Source of the DNA: Listeria costaricensis
GTDB taxonomy: Bacteria > Bacillota > Bacilli > Lactobacillales > Listeriaceae
Length of the DNA: 64,000 nucleotides
Reading direction: 5' to 3'
Assembly (NCBI RefSeq): GCF_900183385.1
Contig: NZ_FXUT01000012.1
Span: 1 to 64,000 of the forward strand
The position numbers and the translations under genes were made by a program. Under the pieces are notes generated by a model, which worked only from the letters and a program-made list of their open reading frames with translations, was not told where the DNA came from and did no database searches. Numbering within the stretch: the stretch's first letter is position 1; each line of letters starts with the position of its first letter. Positions 10,123-19,011 of this stretch are shown in pieces.

Positions 10123-10956
10123 ATGAACATTGACCAACAATTCCGCAAGTCCCTCTATTATTTAGATAAAGGAAAAGAACGAGAAGCCCTCAAGACGCTC
10201 GAAACGATTTTGCCGCTCGCTAAACAAGCCGAAAAAAATGTTGCCACCATTCAAATTTCCATCGTACTGGCTCATGCACTCTTCTTGCGCGGTGAGCGGT
10301 TCACTTACTGCCAAAAGCTCCTACACGATGCACTAGAGTTAAGCCACGAAGAATGGTTCGATGACATGCTGGACGAGGAGATCCAACAGGCAAAGAAACT
10401 CGTAGCAGAAATCGAGCAGTATTTTGCAGAAACCGGACAATATTTTCAAGCAATTGACTTGGAGCAATTTTGGGCGGATGTACAAGATAAAAGTTATCGC
10501 GACCGCTATCCGACGAAGCAGATCGTCCATCAAATCGAGCAGCATCTAACTATCCAGCTCCCCGCTTCCTACACCTATCTGATGCGCCACGCTGGAAACG
10601 GCGGGATTCCGCGCAGGTACCACTTCCCCTTACCCAATCAGAATGGCTATATCACAATTCAAGGTTTCATGCCGATTGGTTTTGAAGCGCCCAATGCTAT
10701 CTGTGGCACGTATGCAACGCAATTTTGGCAGCAGGAATGGCAGTATCCAAATGTCGGGCTGGTCATTGCAGATACCCCATCTGGCGGCCATGAACTCATC
10801 TTTCTAGATTACAGAAGCCCCGGTGAACCCGCCGTCGTTCTTGTAGATCAGGAAAACGATTTTGCCATCACGCCGCTTGCCGCAAATTTTGAAGCATTCA
10901 TCTGCGGACTAAAAAGCGACGCGGAAATGGCTCACCTTTTTCCAGAATTCGACTGA
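10123..10956 (+). CDS. SMI1/KNR4 (SUKH) domain protein with helical N-terminal region
   Basis: The 277-residue product begins with an alpha-helical, TPR-like stretch (residues 1 to about 110). A SMI1/KNR4 domain follows, recognisable from LPASYTYLMRHAGNGG, then PIGFEAPN and GGHELIFLDYR. SUKH proteins are often immunity proteins of toxin systems, but many are standalone and of unknown role; no toxin gene is adjacent. The start at 10123 follows AAGGAG. An in-frame ATG 60 nt upstream would place the leader hairpin inside the coding region and is rejected. Confidence 0.75.
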   Translation: MNIDQQFRKSLYYLDKGKEREALKTLETILPLAKQAEKNVATIQISIVLAHALFLRGERFTYCQKLLHDALELSHEEWFDDMLDEEIQQAKKLVAEIEQYFAETGQYFQAIDLEQFWADVQDKSYRDRYPTKQIVHQIEQHLTIQLPASYTYLMRHAGNGGIPRRYHFPLPNQNGYITIQGFMPIGFEAPNAICGTYATQFWQQEWQYPNVGLVIADTPSGGHELIFLDYRSPGEPAVVLVDQENDFAITPLAANFEAFICGLKSDAEMAHLFPEFD

Positions 10957-11036
10957 CTTTCGGCTCATACTGTACTATTACAGCTTTTTAAGCTAAAATA
11001 AGAGTGGAAAAATACAAAAAGAATGGAGTGACCGTC

Positions 11037-11672
11037 ATGTTAATCAAAAACCTTTGCATTCCAAAAGCATCGCTTACGACTGTCAAAGAAAGCGCCACAT
11101 TAAAAGAGGCCATTGAACTGCTTGAGGAATCCGGCTACCGCTGCGTGCCGATTGTAAATGAAACGGGTGAAAAATTTCTTGGCAATATCTATAAAATGCA
11201 TATTTACCGTCACGCGGCAAATGGCGGCAGTCTAAACGAGCCCGTCACATCGCTGCTCAAAAATGCCACCAAAACGATCAGTGTCAAATCTTCCTTTTTT
11301 GAAGTCTTCTTCACGATCAAAGAACTTCCATATATTGCCGTTCTAAATGAAAAAGGCGATTTTTACGGTATTTTGACCCATGGTAAAATGCTCGGTCTCT
11401 TGGAAGACGCTTGGAATGTCAATACAACCAGCTATGTTTTAACTGTTGCGACAGGCGAAGTACCCGGCTCCCTGACAAAAATTACGAAAATCATTGACCG
11501 GTTCACCAATATCGCCAACGTCATCACGCTGGATAACCAAAGCGAAGATTTTATCCGGCGCGTCCTGGTCTCCCTACCACTAAACGTCGATGAAAATTTA
11601 AAAGACGAAATCATTCAACACTTGGATCGCAAAGGATTCCGCGTTGTCGAAGTGGAAAGAGTCAAAAAGTAA
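11037..11672 (+). CDS. cbpA: CBS-ACT domain protein, c-di-AMP binding protein A family
   Basis: The 211-residue protein carries two CBS motifs in residues 1-130 (LKEAIELLEESGYRCVP and YIAVLNEKGDFYGILTH) and a C-terminal ACT-like domain (VLTVATGEVPGSL onward). That arrangement matches CbpA (lmo0553 as I recall), a c-di-AMP receptor identified in L. monocytogenes whose downstream role is unresolved. Its neighbours here, including the lmo0554-0560 equivalents, support the identification. The start at 11037 follows GGAGTGA. Ligand binding is inferred from the family. Confidence 0.8.
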   Translation: MLIKNLCIPKASLTTVKESATLKEAIELLEESGYRCVPIVNETGEKFLGNIYKMHIYRHAANGGSLNEPVTSLLKNATKTISVKSSFFEVFFTIKELPYIAVLNEKGDFYGILTHGKMLGLLEDAWNVNTTSYVLTVATGEVPGSLTKITKIIDRFTNIANVITLDNQSEDFIRRVLVSLPLNVDENLKDEIIQHLDRKGFRVVEVERVKK

Positions 11673-11680
11673 GCACCATG

Positions 11681-11715
11681 AAGCGGCCCCATCAAACGGC
11701 GCCGCTTTTTCTTTT
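11681..11715 (+). terminator. Terminator of cbpA
   Basis: Stem AAGCGGC/GCCGCTT followed by a T-rich run, directly after the cbpA stop. Confidence 0.75.
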
Positions 11716-11747
11716 GCCCCGAACACATCGAATCTCAAAAAAGGGCA

Positions 11748-11788
11748 CAAAAAAAGACAGAGCCGCCCGTTTAGACTGACCTCTGTCT
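11748..11788 (-). terminator. Terminator of the HdeD-like gene
   Basis: On minus, stem AGACAGAG/CTCTGTCT is followed by seven T. Confidence 0.8.
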
Positions 11789-11797
11789 CTTGATTTT

Positions 11798-12328
11798 TTA
11801 TTTACTAAATTTGCCAAGGAAGAAAAAGCTTGCAATCGCACTAATACCTTGAACGATAAAGAATGTTGCCATAACGATCACGATACCAATGACACTCACA
11901 ACCGGATCGAACATCGCGATAAAGCCTAGCACAACCCCGATAATTCCAAGTGCAAGAAGCCAGCCCCAACCTGATACATTGTTGTTTTTCGCCGACATCG
12001 AACTGATGATACGCATAATTCCGGCAAATAAAACCCACATCGCAAACAGCATCACAAGCGTTGCAGCACCTGCGATTTCATTAAATAGCATGAATACGCC
12101 AAGCAAAATAGATAAAATCCCTTCTGCTAATACCCAGCCTGATACATGTTGCAATTTTTTGTCCGAAAAATATGATACAGTATGAAAAATTCCTGAAACA
12201 AGTAAAACAATGGCAAAAAAGACGTTTGATGCAAGTAAAGTAGCTACTGGATTAAAAAGTAACCAAATTCCCATAATGATCATTAAAATGCCTGCAATTA
12301 AAAGTAAAACTCTCCCAAATGTTTTCAT
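11798..12328 (-). CDS. HdeD family (DUF308) membrane protein
   Basis: The 176-residue protein consists almost entirely of six hydrophobic segments arranged as three related pairs, as in DUF308/HdeD proteins. HdeD proteins are linked to acid stress in enterobacteria; the role in Firmicutes is unknown. The start at 12328 follows GGAGGAAG. An in-frame TTG further upstream lacks a suitable site. It is divergent from the metY operon, the same neighbourhood as lmo0596 in L. monocytogenes. Confidence 0.82.
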   Translation of the reverse strand: MKTFGRVLLLIAGILMIIMGIWLLFNPVATLLASNVFFAIVLLVSGIFHTVSYFSDKKLQHVSGWVLAEGILSILLGVFMLFNEIAGAATLVMLFAMWVLFAGIMRIISSMSAKNNNVSGWGWLLALGIIGVVLGFIAMFDPVVSVIGIVIVMATFFIVQGISAIASFFFLGKFSK

Positions 12329-12483
12329 ATGTACTTCCTCCTTTTTTATATTCAAGTTACTTCACTAATATTACCTTATTTCACCTTCTAAAAACAACTA
12401 TTTGCGCCGCCAATATCTTCCCTATTTCACACTTGTTTACAAAGCGCCTATTTTCAGCCTTTTTACTCGCTAAAATCTTTTTA

Positions 12484-12512
12484 TTGACAATTCAGATTCC
12501 TAAGCGTATTAT
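12484..12512 (+). promoter_or_regulatory. Sigma-A promoter of the metY-metX operon
   Basis: TTGACA and TATTAT separated by 17 bp, about 25 bp before the first S-box helix. Confidence 0.85.
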
Positions 12513-12533
12513 AAATATAATTTCATATTTGTT

Positions 12534-12690
12534 TCTTATCAAGAAAGGCGGAGGGACTGGCCCAGCGATGCCTTAGCAACCGGAACTATATGTTTACGGT
12601 GCTAATTCCAGCAGTTAATTCTGAAAGATAAGTCGAGCGAATTCTACGCGTTTACACATCCTCCGACTTTTTTCAGTCGGGGGATTTTTT
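12534..12690 (+). promoter_or_regulatory. SAM riboswitch (S-box) with terminator, controlling metY-metX
   Basis: The conserved S-box core is present in order: CTTATCAAGAAAGGCGGAGGG, then CTTAGCAACC, then GGTGCTAATTCCAGCAG, then TGAAAGATAAG closing the P1 helix. A hairpin TCCGACT...AGTCGGGGGA followed by six T (12659-12690) is the expression platform terminator. In this class, SAM binding stabilises the aptamer, frees the terminator and shuts off the operon. Confidence 0.95.
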
Positions 12691-12724
12691 GATGGGAACA
12701 AAGCAATCAAAGGAGGCAATTTTT

Positions 12725-14002
12725 ATGACAAACCATTATCAATTTGAAACGATTCAGGTTCACGGCGGTCACACGCCCGATCAGGAAACAAACTCCCGCG
12801 CCGTCCCGATTTATCAGACCACATCCTATACGTTCAACAGCCCGGAGCATGCCGCCGCCCTATTTGGCCTTGCAGAAACCGGCAACATCTACACGCGCAT
12901 TACCAATCCGACCACAGCAGTCCTCGAAGAACGTTTGGCAGAGCTTGAAGGCGGCATCGGTGCTGTAGCAGTAGCATCCGGCATGGCCGCGATCACTTAT
13001 GCCATTTTGAACATCGCCTCAAGCGGTGACAACATTGTTTCCGCCAGTACGATTTACGGCGGGACCCACACCCTTTTTGCTCATACGCTGCCAACCTTTG
13101 GCATTCAAGTACAATTTGTCGACCCGAACGAGCCGGCTAACTTCCAAGACGCCATTGATGAAAAAACGAAAGCCATTTTCATCGAAACGATCGGCAATCC
13201 CGATATCAATCTGATCGATTTGGAAAAAGTGGCCGAAATCGCCCACCAAAACGGCATCCCGCTAATCGTGGACAATACTTTTGCGACCGCCTATTTGAAC
13301 CGGCCATTCGATTTTGGCGCTGATATCGTCGTCTACTCTGCCACAAAATTCATTGGCGGACACGGCGTGGCAATTGGCGGCGTTGTCATTGATTCCGGAA
13401 AGTTCGACTGGACAAATGGTAAGTTCCCCACACTTGTCGACCCGGATCCAAGTTATCACGGCCTCTCCTATACCCGCGATGTTGGCGATGCCGCCTATAT
13501 CACCAAATTGCGCGTCTCCCTATTGCGCGATACAGGAGCCGCCCTATCGCCATTCAATGCCTTCCTACTCATTCTAGGACTTGAAACACTGAGCCTCCGA
13601 TTGGAACGCCATGTGGCCAATGCGCAAAAAGTAGCCGAATATCTGGCAGCCCATCCAAAAGTCGCCTGGATTCAGTATCCCGGTCTGGCAGATAATCCCT
13701 ACCATTCACTAGCCGAAAAATATTTTCCAAAAGGTCCCGGCTCCATTTTTACCTTTGGCGTAAAAGGCGGTTACGAGGCGGGCAAAAAGGTCATCAAATC
13801 AGTTTCTCTTTTCTCACATTTAGCCAATGTCGGCGATGCGAAATCTCTGATCATCCATCCGGCCAGCACGACACACCAGCAGTTGAATGAAGCGGAGCAA
13901 GCAGCAGCAGGCGTCCGTCCTGAAACCATCCGCTTGTCGATCGGCATCGAAAATATAGCCGATATTATCAATGACTTGGATACAGCCCTTCAAAATATCT
14001 GA
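12725..14002 (+). CDS. metY: O-acetylhomoserine sulfhydrylase
   Basis: The 425-residue enzyme is a PLP-dependent Cys/Met-metabolism transsulfuration protein. It makes homocysteine from O-acetylhomoserine and sulfide. The PLP lysine is K208 in YSATKF. ETIGNP, the VDNTFATAY segment and [10 protein letters not shown] are typical of the MetY branch, and the length of about 425 fits MetY rather than the shorter MetC/MetB (about 380). The start follows AAAGGAGG; an upstream in-frame ATG lies on the riboswitch terminator's T-run. It forms an operon with metX under S-box control. Confidence 0.95.
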   Translation: MTNHYQFETIQVHGGHTPDQETNSRAVPIYQTTSYTFNSPEHAAALFGLAETGNIYTRITNPTTAVLEERLAELEGGIGAVAVASGMAAITYAILNIASSGDNIVSASTIYGGTHTLFAHTLPTFGIQVQFVDPNEPANFQDAIDEKTKAIFIETIGNPDINLIDLEKVAEIAHQNGIPLIVDNTFATAYLNRPFDFGADIVVYSATKFIGGHGVAIGGVVIDSGKFDWTNGKFPTLVDPDPSYHGLSYTRDVGDAAYITKLRVSLLRDTGAALSPFNAFLLILGLETLSLRLERHVANAQKVAEYLAAHPKVAWIQYPGLADNPYHSLAEKYFPKGPGSIFTFGVKGGYEAGKKVIKSVSLFSHLANVGDAKSLIIHPASTTHQQLNEAEQAAAGVRPETIRLSIGIENIADIINDLDTALQNI

Positions 14003-14022
14003 ACAAGAGGAAGTGAAGCAGA

Positions 14023-15147
14023 ATGTTAAAACAAGAGACGCTCTTTGCCGAGCAGCCATTTGTGCTGGAAAATGGCGAAAAGCTTTGCCCCATTGTGATC
14101 GGTTACGAAACGTTCGGCGAATTAAATGCAGCACGCGATAATGTGATTCTGCTTGAACACGCCCTAACTGGCACAGCACATGCGGCCAAGCATTTCGAGG
14201 AAGACGATCCAGGCTGGTGGGACGATTACATTGGTCCCGGAAAAGCGCTCGACACGAATCGCTATTACATCATCTGCACCAATGTGTTCGGCGGTTGCAG
14301 CGGCTCGACAGGCCCATCTTCCATCAATCCGTTGACAGGTCGGGCATTCCGGCTTTCCTTTCCCGGCTTCAGCATTCTTGACATTGTCCAGGCACAGCGA
14401 GGCTTAATCAAGGCACTAGGCATCCAAAAATTAGCGGCAGTCGTCGGTGGCTCTATGGGCGGCATGCAGGCAACTCAGTGGGCCATCTCCTATCCAGAAC
14501 TCGTGGATGCTGTCATCAATATTGCCTCCCCGCTTGCCGCCGGTCCAGATGCAATCGGCTACAATCTGATCATGCGGATGGCGATTCTCAATGACCCGGA
14601 TTTCAATGACGGCAACTATTCCGAGCAGCCACAAGGCGGTCTGTCCACAGCACGAATGGTCGGCATGATGACCTACCGAACCAGCGAACTATTTTCCAAA
14701 CGATTTGAGCGGTTCACAGTCGCCGAGAGCTCCCCAGCTGCATTTTCCAAAGAACATTTCCAGATTGAGTCTTATCTGCAGTATCAGGGGGACGTCTTCG
14801 TCGAGCGCTTTGATGCCAATAGTTATCTGTATCTGACCAAGGCGATCGACCTTTTTGATGTAACCGTCAAGTCAGCAGATCATAAACCTGCCTATCAGGC
14901 CATCAATATCCCCTATCTGCTGATTGGTATTACAACAGACCAGCTTTTTCGCATTCATGATTTAAGAAATAGTTACGAGCAATTAAAACAAGCGGCGGTC
15001 CCTGTCAGCTACCACGAAATTTCTTCTGAATACGGTCATGATGCCTTCTTAGTTTCCAGTGAGCTACCTAAATTCCAGCCACTCATTCAGCAGTTTTTAG
15101 AAACCAATGCTAACAGGCCACAACTCCCGATACTCAAAACAAAATAA
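14023..15147 (+). CDS. metX: Homoserine O-acetyltransferase
   Basis: The 374-residue alpha/beta hydrolase-fold enzyme acylates homoserine, the first committed step to methionine. The nucleophile is S144 in GGSMGGMQA. The oxyanion region [18 protein letters not shown] and the late GHDAFLV histidine segment fit the MetX family. The gene starts 20 nt after metY with an upstream AGAGGAAG, so the two are cotranscribed. Acetyl versus succinyl specificity cannot be read reliably; acetyl fits the neighbouring MetY. Confidence 0.94.
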   Translation: MLKQETLFAEQPFVLENGEKLCPIVIGYETFGELNAARDNVILLEHALTGTAHAAKHFEEDDPGWWDDYIGPGKALDTNRYYIICTNVFGGCSGSTGPSSINPLTGRAFRLSFPGFSILDIVQAQRGLIKALGIQKLAAVVGGSMGGMQATQWAISYPELVDAVINIASPLAAGPDAIGYNLIMRMAILNDPDFNDGNYSEQPQGGLSTARMVGMMTYRTSELFSKRFERFTVAESSPAAFSKEHFQIESYLQYQGDVFVERFDANSYLYLTKAIDLFDVTVKSADHKPAYQAINIPYLLIGITTDQLFRIHDLRNSYEQLKQAAVPVSYHEISSEYGHDAFLVSSELPKFQPLIQQFLETNANRPQLPILKTK

Positions 15148-15157
15148 ACGCAAAAAA

Positions 15158-15208
15158 ACAAAGCTTGAAGTATACTCCCACCCTACACTTCAAGCTTTGT
15201 TTTATTTT
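15158..15208. terminator. Bidirectional terminator between metX and the Crp/Fnr gene
   Basis: A perfect 14-bp inverted repeat (ACAAAGCTTGAAGT and complement) with T-runs on both strands between convergent genes. Confidence 0.9.
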
Positions 15209-15892
15209 TTATGAGTGAACAACAGCTTTCTCACCTTCTGTTTTCGCCTCTTCAAGTAGCTGATGAATCGACCGCATGTCAACAGACCAGCAGTTATTGT
15301 TCTTTTCGATAATGCCCGCTTGCCGCAATTCCAGTAGCTGCGTATAAAAGGAACTACGTGAAAGCGTACTGTAGCTCATGATGACAGATGTGGTAATTCC
15401 CTTAGGTAGTACACAAATATCTTCAATTTCTTCCCCCACTACAATGTCAACAATCGTCTTAAAAACAGCTGCTAGATAATGATGTAGCGGCTGATGCATC
15501 AACATCGCTTTATTATAAACAGCTAAACAAACGGATTTCATGATGAAATATTGGAAACCATAATTTTCTGAAAAAGAAAGGGCATATTGGACGTCTTCTT
15601 TTCTATACTTATAGATCAAACAATCCGACAAGGCCTTATATTCAACAAGTACTGGCTCATGATCCAATACTTTATGATAGCCAATAAAATACCCCTTACC
15701 AATAATAGTTAAGATTTCTTTAGGGTTCTCCTTCAAACATCCCGCTGTAACGCCTGACATTAACAAAGATACATAAAGATCATCCTCGTCACTCAGAATC
15801 TTTTTTTTACTTGGGACAACTTCAGTGATAACCTGAAAATTGTATTTCTTCATCATAGCAGTGAATTCTTGATACGAAAAAATTTCCTCCAT
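15209..15892 (-). CDS. Crp/Fnr-family transcriptional regulator
   Basis: The 227-residue protein has the size and order of Listeria Crp/Fnr regulators (the PrfA superfamily). A cyclic nucleotide-binding-like beta roll occupies about residues 1-115, a long linking helix follows, and a C-terminal winged helix contains MSYSTLSRSSFYTQLLELRQAGII. No Fe-S cysteine cluster is visible. The ATG is preceded by GAGGAGG. In L. monocytogenes a Crp/Fnr gene also neighbours metXY. The target genes are unknown; the adjacent WxL operon is a possibility only. Confidence 0.8.
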   Translation of the reverse strand: MEEIFSYQEFTAMMKKYNFQVITEVVPSKKKILSDEDDLYVSLLMSGVTAGCLKENPKEILTIIGKGYFIGYHKVLDHEPVLVEYKALSDCLIYKYRKEDVQYALSFSENYGFQYFIMKSVCLAVYNKAMLMHQPLHHYLAAVFKTIVDIVVGEEIEDICVLPKGITTSVIMSYSTLSRSSFYTQLLELRQAGIIEKNNNCWSVDMRSIHQLLEEAKTEGEKAVVHS

Positions 15893-16195
15893 ATTATAAT
15901 CCTCCTCGTCAATACTATAATAGCACTTGATAAACTACCTCAAAGTTTAAGCCAAACAGTAAAACTCTCCTTAAATATGGCGAAATAGTGAACAAATCAT
16001 TTTTTTTAACTAAAATATCCCTTACACTTTGAGAATATATACAAAATAATCATTCTTTGTTAATAAAAATTCACATTATTAGTGGCAAAAGTCCTGTTTT
16101 ATGGATGTTAAATAGCGCTAATGAGTTAACTTTTTCCACATATGGAGTTTTGTAAAACGAGATTTGTTCCCCATACTTTCTACAAATTACTAGAA
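15893..16195. other. Gene-free interval upstream of the Crp/Fnr gene
   Basis: About 300 bp of AT-rich DNA. A weak minus-strand promoter candidate (TTTGAG, 16 bp, TATTAT) lies close to the Crp/Fnr start. A loose palindrome centred on AGCGCT is at about 16106-16128. No ORF with a ribosome binding site is visible. Confidence 0.5.
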
Positions 16196-16234
16196 CAAAA
16201 AGCACCGCACTCTCATGTAGAAAGAGTGCGGTGC
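16196..16234 (-). terminator. Terminator of the WxL operon
   Basis: A 12-bp stem GCACCGCACTCT/AGAGTGCGGTGC followed on minus by TTTTTG, just after the DUF916 stop. Confidence 0.85.
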
Positions 16235-16243
16235 CTATTATGC

Positions 16244-17335
16244 TTATTCTTTTGGATCATTGTCTTTATTTTCTAGTTCCTGTTTCATTTGTTCTTTCAG
16301 ACGATTTTCTTTTTTCTTAGAAGAACGACGTCCTAATAGGAATACAATCAGTAACAAGATCAGCAAGCCTACAATACCCAGCGTAATGTACAACCATGTA
16401 TAATCTTTTTCTAAGCCCACAGCACGGTCATTATACTTTTTGGCATCATCACGCTCAATGGTAAATTTCTCATCCCATTTCCACGTATGGTCATTTCCAT
16501 CTGTTGCCGTCATCTTCATTCGATACGTGCCCGGCTTGAATTCCTGATTCTCCCAATCAATCATATAATTGAAATTAGAATTAGGTGCCATTGATAGGCC
16601 CTCTTTTTTAGTTTCATGTAAAACTTCATCACTGCCGTCTTTATAAACTTTTGCATCAATATTAAGGCCAGTGATCATGGCAGAAGTTGGATTTTGTAAG
16701 TTTACTTTGACATAGTTCGCATAATTGTATTGCCCTGGTTTGATACTTTTCAGTTCCATATCAGGCTCAACTGCCGTATCCGTCTCTGTCAGCATTAAGC
16801 CGATAACGTAAGAATAGCGGTTTTTAACCATTGATTCGTCTTTTGAGGATTCTTCATCCCCTGCTACTTCTGATTCTTTTTGTGTAAAATTAATACCGCC
16901 TAAAACAATGCCGTCATAGGATTCGTCCGGCATGGTAATTTTGATTGGCACTTTTTTTGTTTCACCAGGTTGAACTTCAATCTCTTTATCATACTCAACC
17001 ATATCTGTAATATTGTTTTTCATTGAGGCATCCGGTTTTTTATCGCCTTCTGAATAGTCGACATAGCCGTTATCATTTGTTGTAGCAGCATTGATATTCA
17101 TTTCAACCGTTACTTTATTACTTGTTGCATTGGAAACATTTACATAAACCGTTTGCTCCTGACCAGGAGACATCTTTAAATCAAAGTAGCTTTGCTTTTT
17201 GTCAATTTGGTTATCCGGTATTTCAGCTTCAACACCAAAATTAATTGTAGAATCCGCACTCGCCATCTGCGGTAATAAATTCAGCCCGGTAAACAATAAA
17301 CCGAGCGCTATAAAGAATTTCACAGTAAATCGCAT
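16244..17335 (-). CDS. WxL-interacting protein (DUF916/DUF3324), membrane-anchored
   Basis: The 363-residue protein has a signal peptide (residues 1-28, cleavage after MASA). A DUF916-type peptidoglycan-binding domain follows, with NFGVEAEIPDNQ, QTVYVNVSNAT and VPIKITMP. A DUF3324-type domain comes next, starting near ELKSIKPGQYNYANY. It ends in a transmembrane helix (about 318-340) and a highly charged cytoplasmic tail. Such proteins are encoded with WxL proteins in Gram-positive surface clusters and bind them at the cell wall. It is the last gene of the operon behind the WxL gene and a hairpin. Confidence 0.9.
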   Translation of the reverse strand: MRFTVKFFIALGLLFTGLNLLPQMASADSTINFGVEAEIPDNQIDKKQSYFDLKMSPGQEQTVYVNVSNATSNKVTVEMNINAATTNDNGYVDYSEGDKKPDASMKNNITDMVEYDKEIEVQPGETKKVPIKITMPDESYDGIVLGGINFTQKESEVAGDEESSKDESMVKNRYSYVIGLMLTETDTAVEPDMELKSIKPGQYNYANYVKVNLQNPTSAMITGLNIDAKVYKDGSDEVLHETKKEGLSMAPNSNFNYMIDWENQEFKPGTYRMKMTATDGNDHTWKWDEKFTIERDDAKKYNDRAVGLEKDYTWLYITLGIVGLLILLLIVFLLGRRSSKKKENRLKEQMKQELENKDNDPKE

Positions 17336-17396
17336 TATTTCTCAGTCACTCCTTCAAATATTCGGTGCCGAAAGTTCGACATAATAATAAAAATAG

Positions 17397-17422
17397 TTGC
17401 GCCGACAAAAAAGTCGGCGCAA
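17397..17422 (-). terminator. Intra-operon hairpin between WxL and DUF916 genes
   Basis: A perfect 10-bp stem TTGCGCCGAC/GTCGGCGCAA with a six-base loop is followed on minus by a T-interrupted run. It lies 20 nt after the WxL stop and could act as a partial terminator or an mRNA 3' end. Confidence 0.6.
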
Positions 17423-17441
17423 TATTCTTTATGGTCAAAAA

Positions 17442-18167
17442 TCAAGCAGGGGTATCTGCTAATGTCCAAACCAAGGTATTTGTATATGTTCCTTCTTTAG
17501 CTGTGTTGGCTTTTACATTTAGGTTAGCTGAAAATTCTTCTTGCCAAGTACCCAAGCCCGTATTTGTAGCTGCTGTCAGCATAGGTTGGTCTGCCGTAGT
17601 TAAAGTAAGGCTTTGGGCTGCTACTGGTGTCGTCTTTCCTTCATTAGATTTATTGGAATAGACCTTAGTACTTGCTAGGGTAAGTTGTGCCCCTTCAAGG
17701 GTATCTGCATTTGTTCCTGTTTGAGTAAATTCTCCACCTAGTTTAACTTTTAATTTCCAACCAGCACCAGTACCACGACCATCGGATACAGTTACTGCTG
17801 GATCTGTGTATTTTATTTCACCAGTTTCATTATTAGTCATTTTTACTTGTTTAGCAGGGTAGGTGTGATCTGTAGTGTTGATTTGGTTTGTGTCAAAGTC
17901 TAAACTAGAAACATAGGCAATTTTTAGTGCATCCTCCACATCTGGATTAACAGGGTTATCGTCCGGTGTATATGGATCGTCATTGTCTGGATCAACTGGG
18001 TTAACTGGTGATGTATTTGGTGTGAACGTAATCGTCCCGTTTGAAGTTGCTGTACCATCGCCATAAGTTGTATTAGCAGCTGATACATCTGTACCAACTA
18101 GTGTGATAACTGGTAGTGCTGTTACTGCAAAAGCAGTCAATACTGTAAGTGTTTTTTTCATTTTCAT
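17442..18167 (-). CDS. WxL domain cell-surface protein
   Basis: The 241-residue secreted protein has a signal peptide (MKMKKTLTVLTAF..., cleavage after VSA). A Pro/Asp-rich spacer (PVDPDNDDPYTPDDNP) follows, then a C-terminal WxL domain. Both diagnostic motifs are present: WKL in GAGWKLKVKL and WTL in LVWTLADTPA at the extreme C-terminus. WxL domains attach non-covalently to peptidoglycan. The ATG follows AAAGGAG. It is the middle gene of an LPXTG / WxL / DUF916 operon, the typical minimal arrangement. Confidence 0.93.
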   Translation of the reverse strand: MKMKKTLTVLTAFAVTALPVITLVGTDVSAANTTYGDGTATSNGTITFTPNTSPVNPVDPDNDDPYTPDDNPVNPDVEDALKIAYVSSLDFDTNQINTTDHTYPAKQVKMTNNETGEIKYTDPAVTVSDGRGTGAGWKLKVKLGGEFTQTGTNADTLEGAQLTLASTKVYSNKSNEGKTTPVAAQSLTLTTADQPMLTAATNTGLGTWQEEFSANLNVKANTAKEGTYTNTLVWTLADTPA

Positions 18168-18227
18168 TCTGTGTTAAACTCCTTTAGTTTTTTTAGAAAA
18201 TCAAACGCTTGATGCGCTTGTTTCTGC

Positions 18228-18587
18228 TTATTTTTCTTGTTCTTTTTTGCTTGTTTTCTTGAGACCATAGATTCCCAGGCAAATTAGTCCTGCACCTGCA
18301 ACCCAAGCTAACTGCGGTTGTGTATCCCCGGTTTTAGGAAGACTGATGACACTTTTAGTGGTATCCCCCTGATCAATCGACCTGCTTGATCCATCTGGTA
18401 TCGTGCTGCCATCTGATCCTGAATGGTTCTCATCATCTGAAGGCTTCGTGCCATCTTCATAACCACTAAAGGTAATTCCTGCTTCACTAACCGCACCCTG
18501 ATCAGAATACGTTGTGTCCGCTGAAATCACTTGCGGCATGATGATGAAACTACACGTCATAATACCCAATATAAGTAACTTCTTCAC
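18228..18587 (-). CDS. Small LPXTG-anchored protein of the WxL cluster
   Basis: The 119-residue protein has a signal peptide (about residues 1-23), a short Ser/Asp/Gly-rich linker and a sorting signal LPKTG, followed by a hydrophobic segment and the tail KKTSKKEQEK. Sortase A would link it to peptidoglycan. Its mature N-terminus (TTYSDQGAVSEAGITFSG) resembles that of the neighbouring WxL protein, suggesting shared origin or assembly. Translation starts at GTG behind GGAGGAGG. It is the first gene of the operon. Confidence 0.88.
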   Translation of the reverse strand: MKKLLILGIMTCSFIIMPQVISADTTYSDQGAVSEAGITFSGYEDGTKPSDDENHSGSDGSTIPDGSSRSIDQGDTTKSVISLPKTGDTQPQLAWVAGAGLICLGIYGLKKTSKKEQEK

Positions 18588-18622
18588 GTTCCTCCTCCTC
18601 TTACTAATTTAGCACACACTGT

Positions 18623-18651
18623 ACTTTATCAAATTAAAAACCTTGTATCAA
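18623..18651 (-). promoter_or_regulatory. Promoter of the WxL operon
   Basis: On minus, TTGATA and TAAAGT are separated by 17 bp, 36 bp upstream of the LPXTG gene start. Confidence 0.7.
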
Positions 18652-18932
18652 TGGAATGTACTAAAAATTTAGAGCAAAAAATATTGTCTTCATAATTTCG
18701 TAACAATATTATGTATAATTTGTCTCACTCAACTACCTTCAATAAAAATAGTTCGTCTTTTAGCCAATTTCATTTTTTAATAAAGATTATAAAATTTGAT
18801 ATTGTATAGTTTGTGTCTTCTTGCCACAGATCCTGTTAAAAGAATATCACTGCTTTTAAAATCATGTAGTTCTAATTCGTACAAATATCGCCTTTTTTTG
18901 TGAACAAAAATTGAACAACTTCTATCATAACC
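18652..18932. other. Gene-free interval upstream of the WxL operon
   Basis: About 280 bp of very AT-rich DNA with several weak promoter-like sequences on minus (for example TTGAGT with TAATAT at 15 bp). No ORF with a ribosome binding site and no strong hairpin was found. Confidence 0.5.
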
Positions 18933-18982
18933 AAAAAAAGAGGTCTAAATAATCTCGTCAAAGATTATTTAGACCTCTTTTC
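18933..18982 (-). terminator. Terminator of the SUF operon
   Basis: A perfect 19-bp stem with a six-base loop followed on minus by seven T, one of the strongest terminators in the window. Confidence 0.95.
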
Positions 18983-19011
18983 ATTTAGATTTCGTCTGTT
19001 TAAAAAAGTTT

